Positions 22,690 through 33,845 of a stretch of DNA of 64,000 nt are shown here, in pieces. Source of the DNA: Sorex araneus (taxonomy: Eukaryota; Chordata; Mammalia; Eulipotyphla; Soricidae); the NCBI RefSeq assembly GCF_027595985.1, contig NC_073306.1, forward strand, positions 100,413,426-100,477,425, read 5' to 3'. The translations under genes were made by a program, and so were the position numbers. Under the pieces are notes generated by a model. The model saw only the letters and a list, made by a program, of their open reading frames with translations, was not told the origin of the DNA and did not search any database. The stretch's first letter is position 1, and each line of letters opens with the position of its first letter.

Positions 22690-23277
22690 TGATTAGTTCC
22701 CTTTTAAAGGAGACCCATTGCCTTTTCTCCTTCCACCACGAGAAGACATAGAATATGGCCCCCACAAAGCTAGGAAGCATATCTCTTCACCAGACACTGA
22801 CAACAATGCAACTGGTATCCTTATAAAAGGGAAAAAAGGTCTCTCTCTCCCCTCCTCCCCCGTTCCCTTTCCCTCTCCTTGTTAACTTTATAACATTTTA
22901 AACTTCACTACAGCAGCTTGGACAAATATAAAGGCATCAATATTAGCTGTTATCATTATTATCCTCAGGGCTGAAGGGAAGTAAGACACGTGTTTGGAGA
23001 GTCACTTAATGCTCCTAGTCCTAATTGTCCTTATCAAATAATCTTCAGCAGGTCATAGGTGATGTTTATGAACTTAAAAAAAAAAGAAAAGAAAGAAAGA
23101 AAAAGAAATATCACCAGCAGGTCCAAACTATACAACGAATGAAGAGCTCGAATTTGAACTGATGGAAACAGTTCAACAGGTCTTCAAAGGTATTTTCCAC
23201 CTACAACACCCACCAGCTTGATTAGATAACTGGCATATAAAATTATTTATATTTATGATAGACTGGGCATCAGTAAT
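22690..23277. other. intergenic sequence
   Basis: Contains a pyrimidine-rich stretch (about 22840-22880) and an A/GAAA-rich stretch (about 23077-23106). No gene recognised. Confidence 0.4.
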
Positions 23278-23492
23278 GATTGGAGAGATAGCACAGCGGT
23301 AGGGCATTTGCCTTGTATGTGGCCGACCCAGGTTCAGTTCCTCCACCCCTCTCAGAGAGCCCAGCAAGCTACTCAAGGTGTATTCGATATGCCAAAAACA
23401 GTAACAAGTCTCACAATGGAGACGGTTACTGGTGCCCACTCGAACAAATCAATAAGTAACAGGATGACAATGACAGTGACAGTGATATGATA
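23278..23492 (+). mobile_element. type B SINE with internal deletion
   Basis: About 45 bp between the two GCAAGCTAC direct repeats of the body is missing, leaving one copy. Head and RTE-like tail are present. Confidence 0.93.
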
Positions 23493-23557
23493 GATATTTG
23501 ATTACTTGATATGTGTATGCACTGTGGAAGAGTACCACAGTTAAGCTAAGGCTTTCA

Positions 23558-24035
23558 TGTTAGGAGACAGAGTCTTGGGATATCGATTCTATTCATCATC
23601 CCAAAGTGATAGGGACCAAGGGGAATAGGCAGAATCAGGTGAGGAAGATGACCCAAAGGAAGGGATTACTGGCATGGAATGTCACAATGGTGAGACCAGG
23701 ATGTGCCTATTAACCTAGATGACCTGACTCCAGAAGATAACTATTTCCATATCCTATCCCCTGCTTTACCAGTCCCCCTTGCTTTAAACTCAACAAAGCC
23801 CCCAGACCCCCTTTGTTAAGAGGTATAAAAGGGGAATGTTTTCTGCTATTCCCTATGATCCTGCTTTGAAGGAGACCCCTCTCATAATTCAGGACCTTCC
23901 CTGTCTTCTTTTCCTTTCATTTCCCTCCTCTTGAATAAAATCTTTTCTGAATTCAACCATTCGATCTCTGGTCCCTTGCTTTCAATTTTGACTGCTTAAG
24001 AACAAGAATCTGAGAGGCTGTAATCTGCTATAACA
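23558..24035 (+). mobile_element. solitary LTR, ERV1-like
   Basis: Begins TGTTAG and ends ATAACA. It carries a TATA box (GAGGTATAAAAGGGG, about 23820) and AATAAA (CTTGAATAAAATCTTTTC, about 23933) in the order and spacing expected for an LTR. No flanking duplication is clear, so the ends are inferred. Confidence 0.6.
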
Positions 24036-24277
24036 TAGGCCTAACTCCTTATTACCTAAACCTGTAGAAGGAAGCAGTCAGTCCTTATAAGTGGTGAGTT
24101 AAAAAAAATTCTGCCATGACTAACATTACCACAGAAAATGAATTGACCACAGGAAGATCAATTGTTCTCTATAGAAAGTAAGGAAATTGCAAACTCTTAT
24201 GGCTTCCTGGCAGAAGCAAATGATGAAGGGTTGGGAGAATGGGAACACAGTAATAGAAAAGTCCAAGATGTTGTATC

Positions 24278-25166
24278 ACTGTATCACTGTGATCCCATTG
24301 TTCATCAGTTTGCTCGAGCGGGCACCAGTAACATCTCCATTCGTGTCCCTGTCGCGTGCTAGTGTAGCCCGATGATGTACTGGGGGCTTTTTCAGGATCA
24401 GGGGAACGACAACCGTCATTGTTACTGTTTTTGGCATATCGAGTACACCATGAGTAGCTTGCCAGGCTCTATGTGGGTGGGATACTCTCAGTAGCTTGCC
24501 GAGCTCTCTGAGAGGGACAGAGGCTTTTGGGGGACCTCTAATCACCTTTACGGGTGTTCCCAGCCTACCAAATATAAGCTTTTGGCCAACTGGCATGTTG
24601 TAACAATCTGCACACTGACAAACACACACCTGTCTGTGTCTCTGGGCAGCACCTGGGACATCTGTGGCCAAAGGTTGATCTCCTTGAAGTTGATGGAGTG
24701 TGCCTGGAGGTTGTTGAGCAGCTGGCAGAGCAGGACCCTAACGTGGAGGGTCTGTGCCAGGTCGAACACCTGAGCCAAGTCCCAGGTCACCTGGTTGTTG
24801 GCTGACAGCACCCTACAGTGGATGAGCCACTGCGTGCACTGCCGCCACTGCTCTATGTCCAACGGCACTGTGACTCGGCCTGGTCAGGGCAGGCGGCGAC
24901 GCTGTGGCCGATGTCATGGTTTCTTTGTGCCCCACCAATGACATTTTTTCTGAATCTTATAAAACAGCTGGTGATGTCCATCAGGAATCACGCATAGAGT
25001 TCCAGCAGGGATCACGTGTAGAGTTCCATTCCTGGCGTGCTGAGCCACGTGTTGTCTAAGGCCAGATAGTGAGCCAGGTTTGGGAGAGCTCAAGGGGTTC
25101 AGGCGGCATTGGCGCCATCGGCTTTTAAAGAGAGAAATTAAAACACAATTTGGTTTGAAAGTGAAG
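24278..25166 (-). mobile_element. chimeric retroposon: VAV-like exon + type B/RTE tail
   Basis: One 889-bp unit flanked by a perfect 15-bp duplication, CCAAGATGTTGTATC, at 24263-24277 and 25167-25181. Read on the minus strand, 5' to 3', it contains a 35-bp match to nearby DNA, an unidentified leader of about 250 bp, a VAV-like first exon (24853-24653), sequence beginning GTGCTGCCC as after a splice donor, a 5'-truncated type B SINE body (from about 24523), and an RTE-like 3' end. The RTE match here is longer than in other type B copies: about 90 nt, 24373-24281, including GACAGGGACACGAATGGAGA. Confidence 0.85.
24653..24856 (-). pseudogene. VAV3: VAV3-like exon 1 fragment (calponin-homology domain), dead
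   Basis: VAV proteins are Rho-family guanine nucleotide exchange factors. Here only the first part of the N-terminal calponin-homology domain is present: [46 protein letters not shown] and [11 protein letters not shown]. These agree best with VAV3 among the three paralogues as I remember them. The expected start codon is ATA (24856-24854), and TLHVRV replaces the usual TLRDGV. Homology stops exactly at CAG followed by GT (24652-24651), where exon 1 would be expected to end, so the copy seems to derive from an unspliced transcript or genomic DNA. Confidence 0.85.
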
Positions 25167-25181
25167 CCAAGATGTTGTATC

Positions 25182-25515
25182 CTATGACAAATACAAAAAA
25201 TGATAGTGTGGAGTAATCACATTGCACAAGTACTAGGTGTTGAAACGAGGTAAAGTGATATGTGTGATACCTTATCAGGAATAGTATTGCAAACCGTAGT
25301 GCCTAAAAGGGAAAAAAAGGAAAGAAAGAAAAGTGCCTGCCCTTGAGGAAGGCTGGGGGCGGGTGGGTGAGGTTCCAGGAGGGAAACTGAAGACACTGGT
25401 GGCAAGAGGTGTACACTGATAAAAGAACGGGTGTTTGAACACTATAGGACTGAACTCCAATCATGAACAACTTTGTAAACTCTACATCTCCCAGTGATTC
25501 AATTTAAAAAAAAAA
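25182..25515 (+). mobile_element. L1 3' UTR end
   Basis: Contains the shrew-type 3' UTR strings TGATACCTTATCAGGAATAG and GTGCCTAAAAGGGA, then GGGTGTTTGAACACTATAGG and a poly-A end. Flanked by copies of AAGATGTTGTA (25169 and 25516). Confidence 0.88.
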
Positions 25516-25526
25516 AGATGTTGTAC

Positions 25527-26342
25527 CAGATCAGTTTTTAATCACCATTTGTTTTTAATCTCTACCTTTCAAACTGCCTCTACTGGCCAAACCAATATGT
25601 GTGTAGGAGGAATTCAGCTGCAGATTGGAGACTCATGAAGTGAGAGTCAGTTCAAGGGGGCATCACCGAAGGCCTAAAGGAGCTAAATCCTCCCTTGGAA
25701 CAACTAAAAACATGAGCTCAACATTTTACCGTAACAGCAGACAGAGATGCCAAGTTTTCTGGCTGCGCCAAGTCATCTGTGAAATGTGGACACAATTCAA
25801 TTTAAATAATAGAACAGTAGCAGTCTGAATTTAGGTTTCTGCACTACTCTGCTTGGCTCAGCATCGGACCCACTACACCGCTTGGTTTCTCAGCAGGCAG
25901 TGAAGTCCGTAGGAGACATTCCATATTCAGTGACAAATCTCATTTCCTCTCAGACTGAAGGAGACAATAAAAGCCAGATGGCTCTTCAAGGCTGTTAATT
26001 ATACTCAATGATTCCAAGATGGATACTGCTTATTTGTGGGCTTTTCCTCCTAATCCACAAGGTGGTGCTGACGCACAGAAAATGCTCTGTAAACTTGGGG
26101 CTGTCACTGGCAGAGCTGGAGGAAAGGAAAGCCGAGCTATTATCTCAGGTGGCTGAGTGAAAAGGAAAATGCAGGCCCTCTCGGGGCCTGCCGAGAAAGG
26201 CCTCAGCATACAGTGGATTCTTCCACAGATGAGGAAGCCCAAAGGTACCTGCCTCGGTTTCAAGAGCTCAAGACTGCAGGTAAATTAGGTCTGAAAATTC
26301 CAAGGCCTTTAAAGAGAGAAATTAAAACACCATTTGGGAGCC
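25527..26342. other. unique-looking, moderately GC-rich intergenic sequence
   Basis: No repeat family recognised between about 25540 and 26340. 26040-26300 is richer in GC and free of simple sequence. No long open frame. Confidence 0.4.
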
Positions 26343-26464
26343 GGGGCCAGTGCTTGGCTCCGGCCGAGTTTCGACCCGAGTGCCCATGCCTCTGCCTAGC
26401 CGGTGGATGTGGAACGAGCAGGAACCAGAGACAGCTTTAGGATTTGGGGTTCCAGCAAGTGCTT

Positions 26465-26640
26465 GCAACCATGTATGGGGCATGGGGTGGAGGTGGGGGG
26501 AGGGATACTGGGAACATTGGTGGAGGAGAATGGGCACTGGTGGAGGGATGTAAACTAAATACAAACATGAAAGTTCATAAGTTTGTAACTGTACCCCATG
26601 GTGATTCACTAATAAAAATTTAAAAAATAATAATAAAGGC
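26465..26640 (+). mobile_element. L1 3' UTR end
   Basis: GGGAGGGATACTGGGAACAT, GGGCACTGGTGGAGGGATG and CATGGTGATTCACTAATAAA mark the L1 3' end; its 5' limit may reach about 26343. Confidence 0.8.
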
Positions 26641-27004
26641 TATGTGTTTGTAGGGGGGCTTAGCAGTGAAGCAGTGAAGGGAACTAGGGGACATCTTGAA
26701 GGGAATTCTAGACAACCAGCAGGTCACCACACTCAAAATCTAGGAAACAGAAAACAGTGGTGAGTCTAACCCACAATTTTCTTAGATCTGTTCAATTCAA
26801 TACAGTAGCAGCATGTGACTGCAAAGCCCTTCCAGAATAGAGACAGGCTATAAAAACATTGATTGGATTAAAAAAATTAAATAACTAATTATATATTTTG
26901 ATAAATTTTATAGCTATTAAGGAAGATAAAATATGAGTAAGTAGTTTTTCTTGCTGATTTTCACTTTTTAATTTAATTCCTAAAAATACAAAGTTATATA
27001 CATA

Positions 27005-27135
27005 TTGGGGTGAAGAGATGGCACAGGAGGCAACCACTGTGGTTCTGCCCCCCAGCACCACACATGGTCCCCTGAATACAGGGCCAAGAATAAGCCCTGA
27101 GCACTACCGAGTGTGGCCCCAAAGCAAAACAGAAG
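27005..27135 (+). mobile_element. old type A-related SINE
   Basis: AGAGATGGCACAGGAGGCAA, CACATGGTCCCCTGAATACA and GTGTGGCCCCAAAGC; internal head deletion. Confidence 0.75.
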
Positions 27136-27819
27136 ATTAGAAACTAGAATGAGAGTTGTGGCATGGATCTCACTTACATTTCACATTACTTGTCTCAGAG
27201 CAAACCAACAGGATCAATGTACTATTTGTGGAAAACTGAATTCTGTCTATACAGTGGGATAACAGTGCTGTCGTGGGGCCATATTTTTTCCTGTCTTCAC
27301 ACTGCTTGGCAGCTGTGTCGACTCCTCAGCATCACAGCTAGCTCACGGTCTGCCCCACAAGCACTTGGGATCTGGACATAGGGACAGCTGGCATTCTCCA
27401 GAGTGGTACTGGCCTTCCACAGATAAATGTCCATGGCTATCTATATCCTCTTGCCACCCTGCCATGCTCTTGGCAAGGAATTCTGACTTTGCAGTAGTCC
27501 TACAAGTTGTTATTTAAACTCTCACCCACACCTACGAAATTTGCACTGACCTCTATCATGATACCTATTGACTTGTGTCCAACTGTGTATGGGCTTCCCA
27601 AAGTAGAATGCGGAGTGACAGGACAAATCTTAGCTAGTCTTTCACTCCTTGCTTCCAGTACTGTGAGCATATGCACATTTTATACATATTAGTTGGAGGT
27701 TACAAATGAAATGATCCTCGATCAGCATCAGAAGTTCATACAGTCCAGCAGGTCAGCCTCTCACATCCAGAAAAGTAACTGACTTCTCCTAAAGAGATAA
27801 TAGTTTTCCCCTTGAGGTC
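27136..27819. other. intergenic sequence, possible unassigned repeat
   Basis: No gene. Composition near 27330-27680 suggests an old interspersed repeat, but I cannot name it. Confidence 0.3.
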
Positions 27820-27839
27820 AAACTATTTGCTGTTCTCTT

Positions 27840-28015
27840 GGGGCTGAATCAATAGCACAGTGGGTAGGGCGTTTGCCTTGCATGCGGCCGACCCCGGTTT
27901 GATTCCCAGCATCCCATATGGTCCCCCAAGCACTGCTAGGAGTAATTCCTGAGTGCAGAGCCAGAAGTAACCCCTGAGCATTGCCAGGTGTGGCCCAAAA
28001 AGCTTAAAAAAAAAG
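27840..28015 (+). mobile_element. type A SINE with 20-bp target duplication
   Basis: Flanked by AAACTATTTGCTGTTCTCTT (27820-27839) and the same sequence with one mismatch at 28016-28035. Confidence 0.97.
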
Positions 28016-28035
28016 AAACTACTTGCTGTTCTCTT

Positions 28036-28435
28036 TTCCTTTTTGGCGGTACTGTGAGATTAAACCCATGGTCTCACACATACAAATTAAGTGCTCTAAC
28101 CACAAAAATACATTATTAGCCCAAGATCAAACTACTTGGGAGAAAAAACAAGGAATCTCTAAAGAGTTATACAGTGAAGAGTGCTAGGATCCAGAGGTGA
28201 GTTTTTTGTTTCCCAGAAATTCTCATAGCATAGGTGCTGGAATGGGCAAGGTACTTGTCTTACACACAGCCAACCTGAGTTTGATCCCGGACAGTACATA
28301 TGGTATATAACTACATGCCAAATGTACTTATATGGTCGTCAAGTCCTGCCATGAGTAATCCTTGAGCTTAGATCCAGGAGTAATCCCTAGGCATCTGGGT
28401 GTAGCCCTGGTCACTCCAAAAAAAAAAAAAAAAGG
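28036..28435 (+). mobile_element. old SINE fragments
   Basis: 28036-28115 is a reverse-oriented fragment (CTTTTTGGCGGTACTGTG). 28210-28435 is a diverged type A copy with an inserted duplicated TATGGT/ATGTACTTATATGGTCGTC region, ending in poly A. Confidence 0.6.
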
Positions 28436-29014
28436 AAAGAAAGAACTGGTTATAGCAATAAAGACCAAGTCATTTTAAATCTGTGCTTGCAGTTCTCTAT
28501 CTAATCACTCTTCTCTATTCTGTCTGATTCTTATTTATAGGCAATTATGCCTCTTCAAGCTCTGACTTGAATCACAATACCAGGACACAGAGTAAGTTTT
28601 TGGTTCTCCAGCCATAGCTATTAAATAATACTTGCAACAACAAGCCTTGGAAATGAAGCTGTTTTCATCCAGCTCATTTGTAGAAGAGCTGATATTGCAA
28701 TGCTGGCTTACTGGTGAGGCATCCTTTGTCAGCTAAAATGAGGCATTAGATTATTTTGCACCTGGGGAAGATCTAAACATGTCAGTAGATCTAAGGCATC
28801 AGATCTGTGGTCACCACACCTGTGCAAACACAGTTAGGATTCCATTGATGTGGAGAATCAACTTGATAATCAATCATGCCTGCTGTGGAGTTGGCAGATT
28901 GTGGAGGAAAGTCTTGTCCACTTAAATGCATGGGTGAAGTGTGATTTTCTGCTACAAGATACTTTCATGAAGGAGAGGCCAGAGCAGTAAACCAGCAAAA
29001 AACGTAAGGTGGCC
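28436..29014. other. intergenic sequence
   Basis: Nothing recognised. Confidence 0.4.
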
Positions 29015-29180
29015 TTTGGTTGGAGCAATAGGTCAGCAGGTAGGGTGTTTTGCTTGCATGCAACCAACCCAGCTTCTGTCCCCAGCACCCATTATAGTCC
29101 CCTGAGCATTGCCATCAGTGATCCCTGGATGCAGAGCCAGGAGAAACCCTGAACACAGCCACATGTGACCTGTCTCATAG
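29015..29180 (+). mobile_element. type A SINE, diverged
   Basis: GGAGCAATAGGTCAGCAGGT, then TAGTCCCCTGAGCATTGCC and GCAGAGCCAGGAGAAACCC. Confidence 0.85.
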
Positions 29181-29249
29181 CAACATTTCATGGAGTGCTG
29201 ATAAGGGTCTATACTAAAGGGGTCCCAGCCTTACCTTATCACCATTCCA

Positions 29250-29350
29250 AACAGAAAGTACTATTATAGATCCTCACTTCATGGGTGAGAAAACAGACAT
29301 TCAAGAGGTTGTTCTGTGGCTACCTTAATATCACACAGTAAATAAGTCCC
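29250..29350 (-). mobile_element. MIR-like fragment
   Basis: CATGGGTGAGAAAACAGACA and ATCACACAGTAAATAAG match the antisense core of MIR-type repeats. Confidence 0.5.
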
Positions 29351-29689
29351 AAGGGCTTCTCTGGTCTACGTGAAATCAAAGTTCATGTTCTCACTCAAAT
29401 ATGCCATTTTTCCACACGAGAGATGCCACTTGCTCAGGAATGGACCGTGCAAAACAACAGCCGGGCAGAAGAGTCAGTTTGACCAGTTCCTTTCTACACA
29501 ATGCGGTGCCAATGAGATCTGGCACTGCAAGAAAGGAATCGTACTGAGTTACACATGTGTGGCCACAGCGAATGCCTGAGACTCAAGGGGCTGACTTGGG
29601 GGGTGATTTAATGAACCCAATAATAGCCACTAAATTTTGAGTGAGAAGTTCATATCTCTAATCACCTATTGCTTAAGGGAACACGAGAG

Positions 29690-29860
29690 AAAGGAAATTT
29701 GTTGAGGCATCATATCATTTAACCTTTGGAACATACAGAGGAGGAACCAGAGACTCAGAGAGGTGGCAGTGGGCACAAAGATAATCTGAAGTCAAGCGAG
29801 TACTTAGCCAGGACTGTCAGTCTCCAAATAGTAGGCTGCTTCTCTTTCCAAGGTCCCTCA
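29690..29860 (-). mobile_element. MIR-like fragment
   Basis: GAGACTCAGAGAGGTGGCAG, then a diverged B-box region and CTGTCAGTCTCCAAATAG. Confidence 0.6.
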
Positions 29861-30424
29861 AACCTTATGATCATATGACTTCAGGAGAAACTTAGATGCC
29901 AAACAGATGTTGGAATTTCAGTGCCTGGAAAAAGGTAACCATCATTAATTAAATGTCATATTCCCTTCTCGGCATTATTTTAATTCTTCTTATATTGAAT
30001 TATTTTGTATTACTTTGAAATTTTGACAGATGTATAATCATATAATAGATCTGGAGGGTTTTTTCTCTTTAGAATATGAACCAATGAAATTCAGTCAAGG
30101 AAAAGAATGTGATTATATCCCGCTCTGTTGAGATACTATAATAAATGTAGTTCAGTGAAGAAGGCAGCCATAACCATAATCCTTAGCTATTCCAGGCATA
30201 TACCTGTCAGGAAAGCCAGACATGCAAACTCTTCTGTGCCCTTAACCCTTCACTACAACTCATTGAGAAGTACAACAAGTTTGCCTTCTAAATTCTTTCT
30301 GCTCTCCGCTTGCCCACCCTCACAACTCAGTCTCATTTGGACTTTTGAAATAGCCTCCAACAATTTCTGGCTTCCAATCTTACAAACTTGAACAAGTCAT
30401 TCTTTTGCTCAAAGTCTTTTATGG
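29861..30424. other. intergenic sequence
   Basis: AT-rich; nothing recognised. Confidence 0.4.
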
Positions 30425-30600
30425 ATGGGGCTGGAGCCATAGTATGGCAGGTAGGGTCTATGTATTTTACACGGCAGACCCTGGGCACCCCATCCGGTCC
30501 CCCAAGCCTGCCAGGAGTGATCCCTGAGTACCGAGCCAGGAGTAAGTCCTGAGCACTGCTGACTGTAGTCCAAAAACAAAACTAACAAAGAAACAAAGTC
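30425..30600 (+). mobile_element. type A SINE, diverged
   Basis: GGGGCTGGAGCCATAGTATG, then CCATCCGGTCCCCCAAG and AGAGCCAGGAGTAAG-like sequence; head partly deleted. Confidence 0.88.
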
Positions 30601-30647
30601 TCCCGTGAGTGAGAAATTTTTTTTTAAAATTTCTTATATCCCAAAAT

Positions 30648-31240
30648 ATAGGGAGGAGAAGGAAAGACAGTGAGTGGAGGGTGGCAGGAGAAAAGACTAG
30701 AGGAGAAACAAGGGTCAAAGTACATTGGTTGTGTTAAGGAATGACAGCACTAAATATTCAAATCAGAGTCAAAAGCATTGAAGGATGGGACCAAAACTTA
30801 AATAAACAAACTTCGAAGTGCCTGTTGAGATGGCAGGCTGGGGTGAGGGTGGACTGGAAGGGAACCTGGAAGCCCTCGTGGAGGGAAGATGAACCTGGGG
30901 GTGGGATTAGTGATGGAACATTGTATGTCCAAAACCCAGCTAAGAATAACTTTGTATATAATGGCACTTCCACAAAATAAAATGAAGGGGAAAACACATA
31001 AGCTAGGGGAAAAAAATTCTTATATCCAAAATGCATGTGTACTTCATATAGCATATCAATCCTGTTTCTAGGTATTCTCCAAGGAAGGTAAACATTTTCA
31101 TGAAAAATCTTGTACAAGAATATGCACACATGGTTTTATGCACACAGGCTATAAACCATGTAAGTCAACAGGGAATCCTTTGTGAAACTGTAGTACAGTT
31201 ATACTAAAGAGAACTTCCCAGCATTAAAAAAAATGTACAA
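30648..31240 (+). mobile_element. L1 3' UTR nested in an older L1
   Basis: A 3' UTR copy (30648-31016, similar to 17100-17480) is flanked by TTCTTATATCCCAAAAT (30631-30647) and TTCTTATATCCAAAAT (31017-31032). From 31033 to about 31240 a much older L1 ORF2-like stretch follows. Confidence 0.75.
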
Positions 31241-31249
31241 ATAAAATAG

Positions 31250-31564
31250 TATAAAGGAATAAAATCAAACATATTTAGCAAATAAAAAATTAGATGGGAC
31301 ATACTCTTAGTAAGAATTATTTTTTATTTATATGAAATATGAATTTAACAGATTAATTTAAATTTTATCGGCAGAGTTAACCTGTGCTAATCTGATAATA
31401 ATTATGGTAAACAAATGAGATCAGTCACAAAAATTTAGATCTTGAATATTAACTTTATTGGAACTTTATGAGCAGTAAAATTAATATCTTATGATATAAA
31501 TTATAATAGTGGTATAATAGGGAATGGAGGGGAGCCCAGTGAAATATTTAAAATAATAGAAAAA
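31250..31564. other. AT-rich intergenic sequence
   Basis: Nothing recognised. Confidence 0.4.
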
Positions 31565-31768
31565 TTGACCCAGGTTTGATTCCTCGGCCCTTCTTGGTGA
31601 GCCTGGCAAACTACTGAGAGTATCCTGCTCTCATGGCAGAGCCTGGCAAGCTACCCATGGCGTATTAGATATGGCAAAAACATTAACAACAAGTCTCACA
31701 ATAGAGATGTTACTGGTGCCCGCTTGAGCAATTGATGAGCAATGAGATGACAGTGATACAGTGAAAAG
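31565..31768 (+). mobile_element. type B SINE, 5'-truncated
   Basis: Starts at the B box (GACCCAGGTTTGATTCC) and runs to the RTE-like tail TGCCCGCTTGAGCAATTGAT. Confidence 0.93.
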
Positions 31769-33644
31769 TTGATTAGAATGCTAATTAGACAGGTGCATAC
31801 CTATAACAAAAGTGACAAACATATGTCCTTAATCTTATCTGAATTAAAAACTATTTCATGCATTGTCAATATCTAAACTCTTTTTTATAGCATGCAGAGT
31901 CTTTCATGTTGCCATTACTGTATTCATTATCCTATCATTCACCTTAACTTGTGTAATCTTACTGGTTAAGTGTGATTAGTAATGATCTAAATGATTAGTA
32001 AATATTTAGCTTTCAAAATCAGCTCTATTACCTGTAAACTAAAGACTTTCTAAAGTACAATTATACCACATTCTTCTCTTGTACCTGACAATCCACTCCA
32101 TTATAGCATTGACCATTGCATTATTCTGTCTACAGTCACTACACTATACATTCCAGGAATGCAGGAACATTTATTCTCCGTACTCATGCAGCACAATGCA
32201 AGGCACCTAGTAACCATCAACACAAGAAAAGCCAATCATTTAAGCCAATCTCTTTCACTCTGTACATAAAAGGTCCAATACTTATATTTTTATATTTTAA
32301 AGTACAGTATTGAATACATGCTCACATATATAAGAGACAAATGGTTTTAAGAATGACTGAAGGACTAATCTTCATACTGTATTACATAGTATCCTTTAGC
32401 AGTAACCACTCTTTACATTGAGTAACCACTATTCTTTTGAACAAGAAATTTTCTATGCGTAATCAAGTATATTTTAAGTGCTCATCTATGTAGGTATCTA
32501 GATATTTCTATTTATGTAAACAAAAACTACTGTGTATATTTTCTATTCCCAGTTCATTTTATGTCCTATTATTTGCTGCCAATAGGAGACCTCTGGATAA
32601 CTCGTTATCCAGTCTCCTATGTTGGCTGTTTTTTTCCACTGGATTTGTCTACTGGTAGACAATGGAAGGGGTGGTGGGGCGTGAGAGGAGATAGAAGCTA
32701 GAGCAACTCTTCTTTCTCTGCTTGGGCCCTACATGCTGATGGTATCTACATTCCTTCACACCCATAGCTCCCGCATGCAGACAACTCCAGGGCCTAGATA
32801 AAGTTTCCTGGAAAAAAAAAATTAGAAAGAGAAGTATGTGCAGAGAAAGAAGAGGAAAAGGTGAAATTGGCCAGAAGGAAACTAATATGAAACAGAATTT
32901 AATGTGGTTTCCACTGATATCACAGGAGAGCCTTCCAAATTGCCCCAAATTGCAGTGATATTTTGTATCCCTGCCTCAGATAATCTTTTGTCTCCACCCC
33001 TTAACCTCACAAAAGAGTGTAACACAAAAGAGTGTCCCTGGTATATGCTGAGGACAACCAGGAAAGAGTCATTTCTGAGTTAACAACTGATATGCCCAGA
33101 CTCTGGAATGTTTGCATCAACCCTTAAAGGAAGACCCAGATAGAGAACTATGATTTTCACTGCAGGGCAGTGTCTAAATGCCCCACATACTGCGGAGGTG
33201 TTCATTCGTTTGAACTATTTGGCGAAGATTTTTTTCTGATGAATTTCTGGTGAAATTCTGGTGAATTTCTGTATGACACATATAACAGACACACAGTCAT
33301 AAGTACATTTTTACATTTTTTGTCTTGAAACCCATTCCAAATCATTGCCTCTCAGTTCTACTATTGTCTCTAATGTCTGCATAGAAATTTGTTCTATCAA
33401 TTGAATATAATGCAATTATAAAGTATTTTTACAAACTGTACACCTGTGTGCAACTTTGTATACCTGTAAGACTAGAATAAAATTTTAATAGTTAAAGTGC
33501 TGCATAAAAGCGTATGCATTTGAGGGGATATTTATATTTTAATTTGGTAGATATTAGCAATTATCTGTTAACAGTTTGTCTCAATCTCTGATCTTATAAG
33601 CAGATGAATAGCTACATCAGTTTTTATAGTTTATACTTTTTCTT
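31769..33644. other. intergenic sequence with one hairpin
   Basis: No gene. An imperfect inverted repeat lies at 32582-32620 (ATAGGAGAC...CTGGATAAC, loop TC, then GTTATCCAG...TCTCCTAT). Confidence 0.4.
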
Positions 33645-33845
33645 TCTTTTTAAAATATTTTTGGTAGATGTGGAAGCGTCTAGGGTCACATACACAGCAG
33701 TACTGAGGACTTCTAGCTCTGTGCTCAAGGATCACTTCTGGCGGTGCTCAGGACACCATCCCTGGCAATGCTCAGGGGTCAAACTGGAGCCAATTGTATG
33801 TGGGGCAGGTATCTCACCCCCTATACTCTCTCTGCAGTCCCAAAT
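33645..33845 (-). mobile_element. old type A-related SINE
   Basis: GGATCACTTCTGGCGGTGCT and GGCAATGCTCAGGGGTCAAA are reverse-oriented body motifs. Confidence 0.7.

Noticed and set aside
24548..24868. Possible working VAV gene start on the minus strand
   Set aside because: The start codon is ATA, residues conserved across VAV proteins are changed, later exons are absent, and target duplications show it is an inserted fragment.
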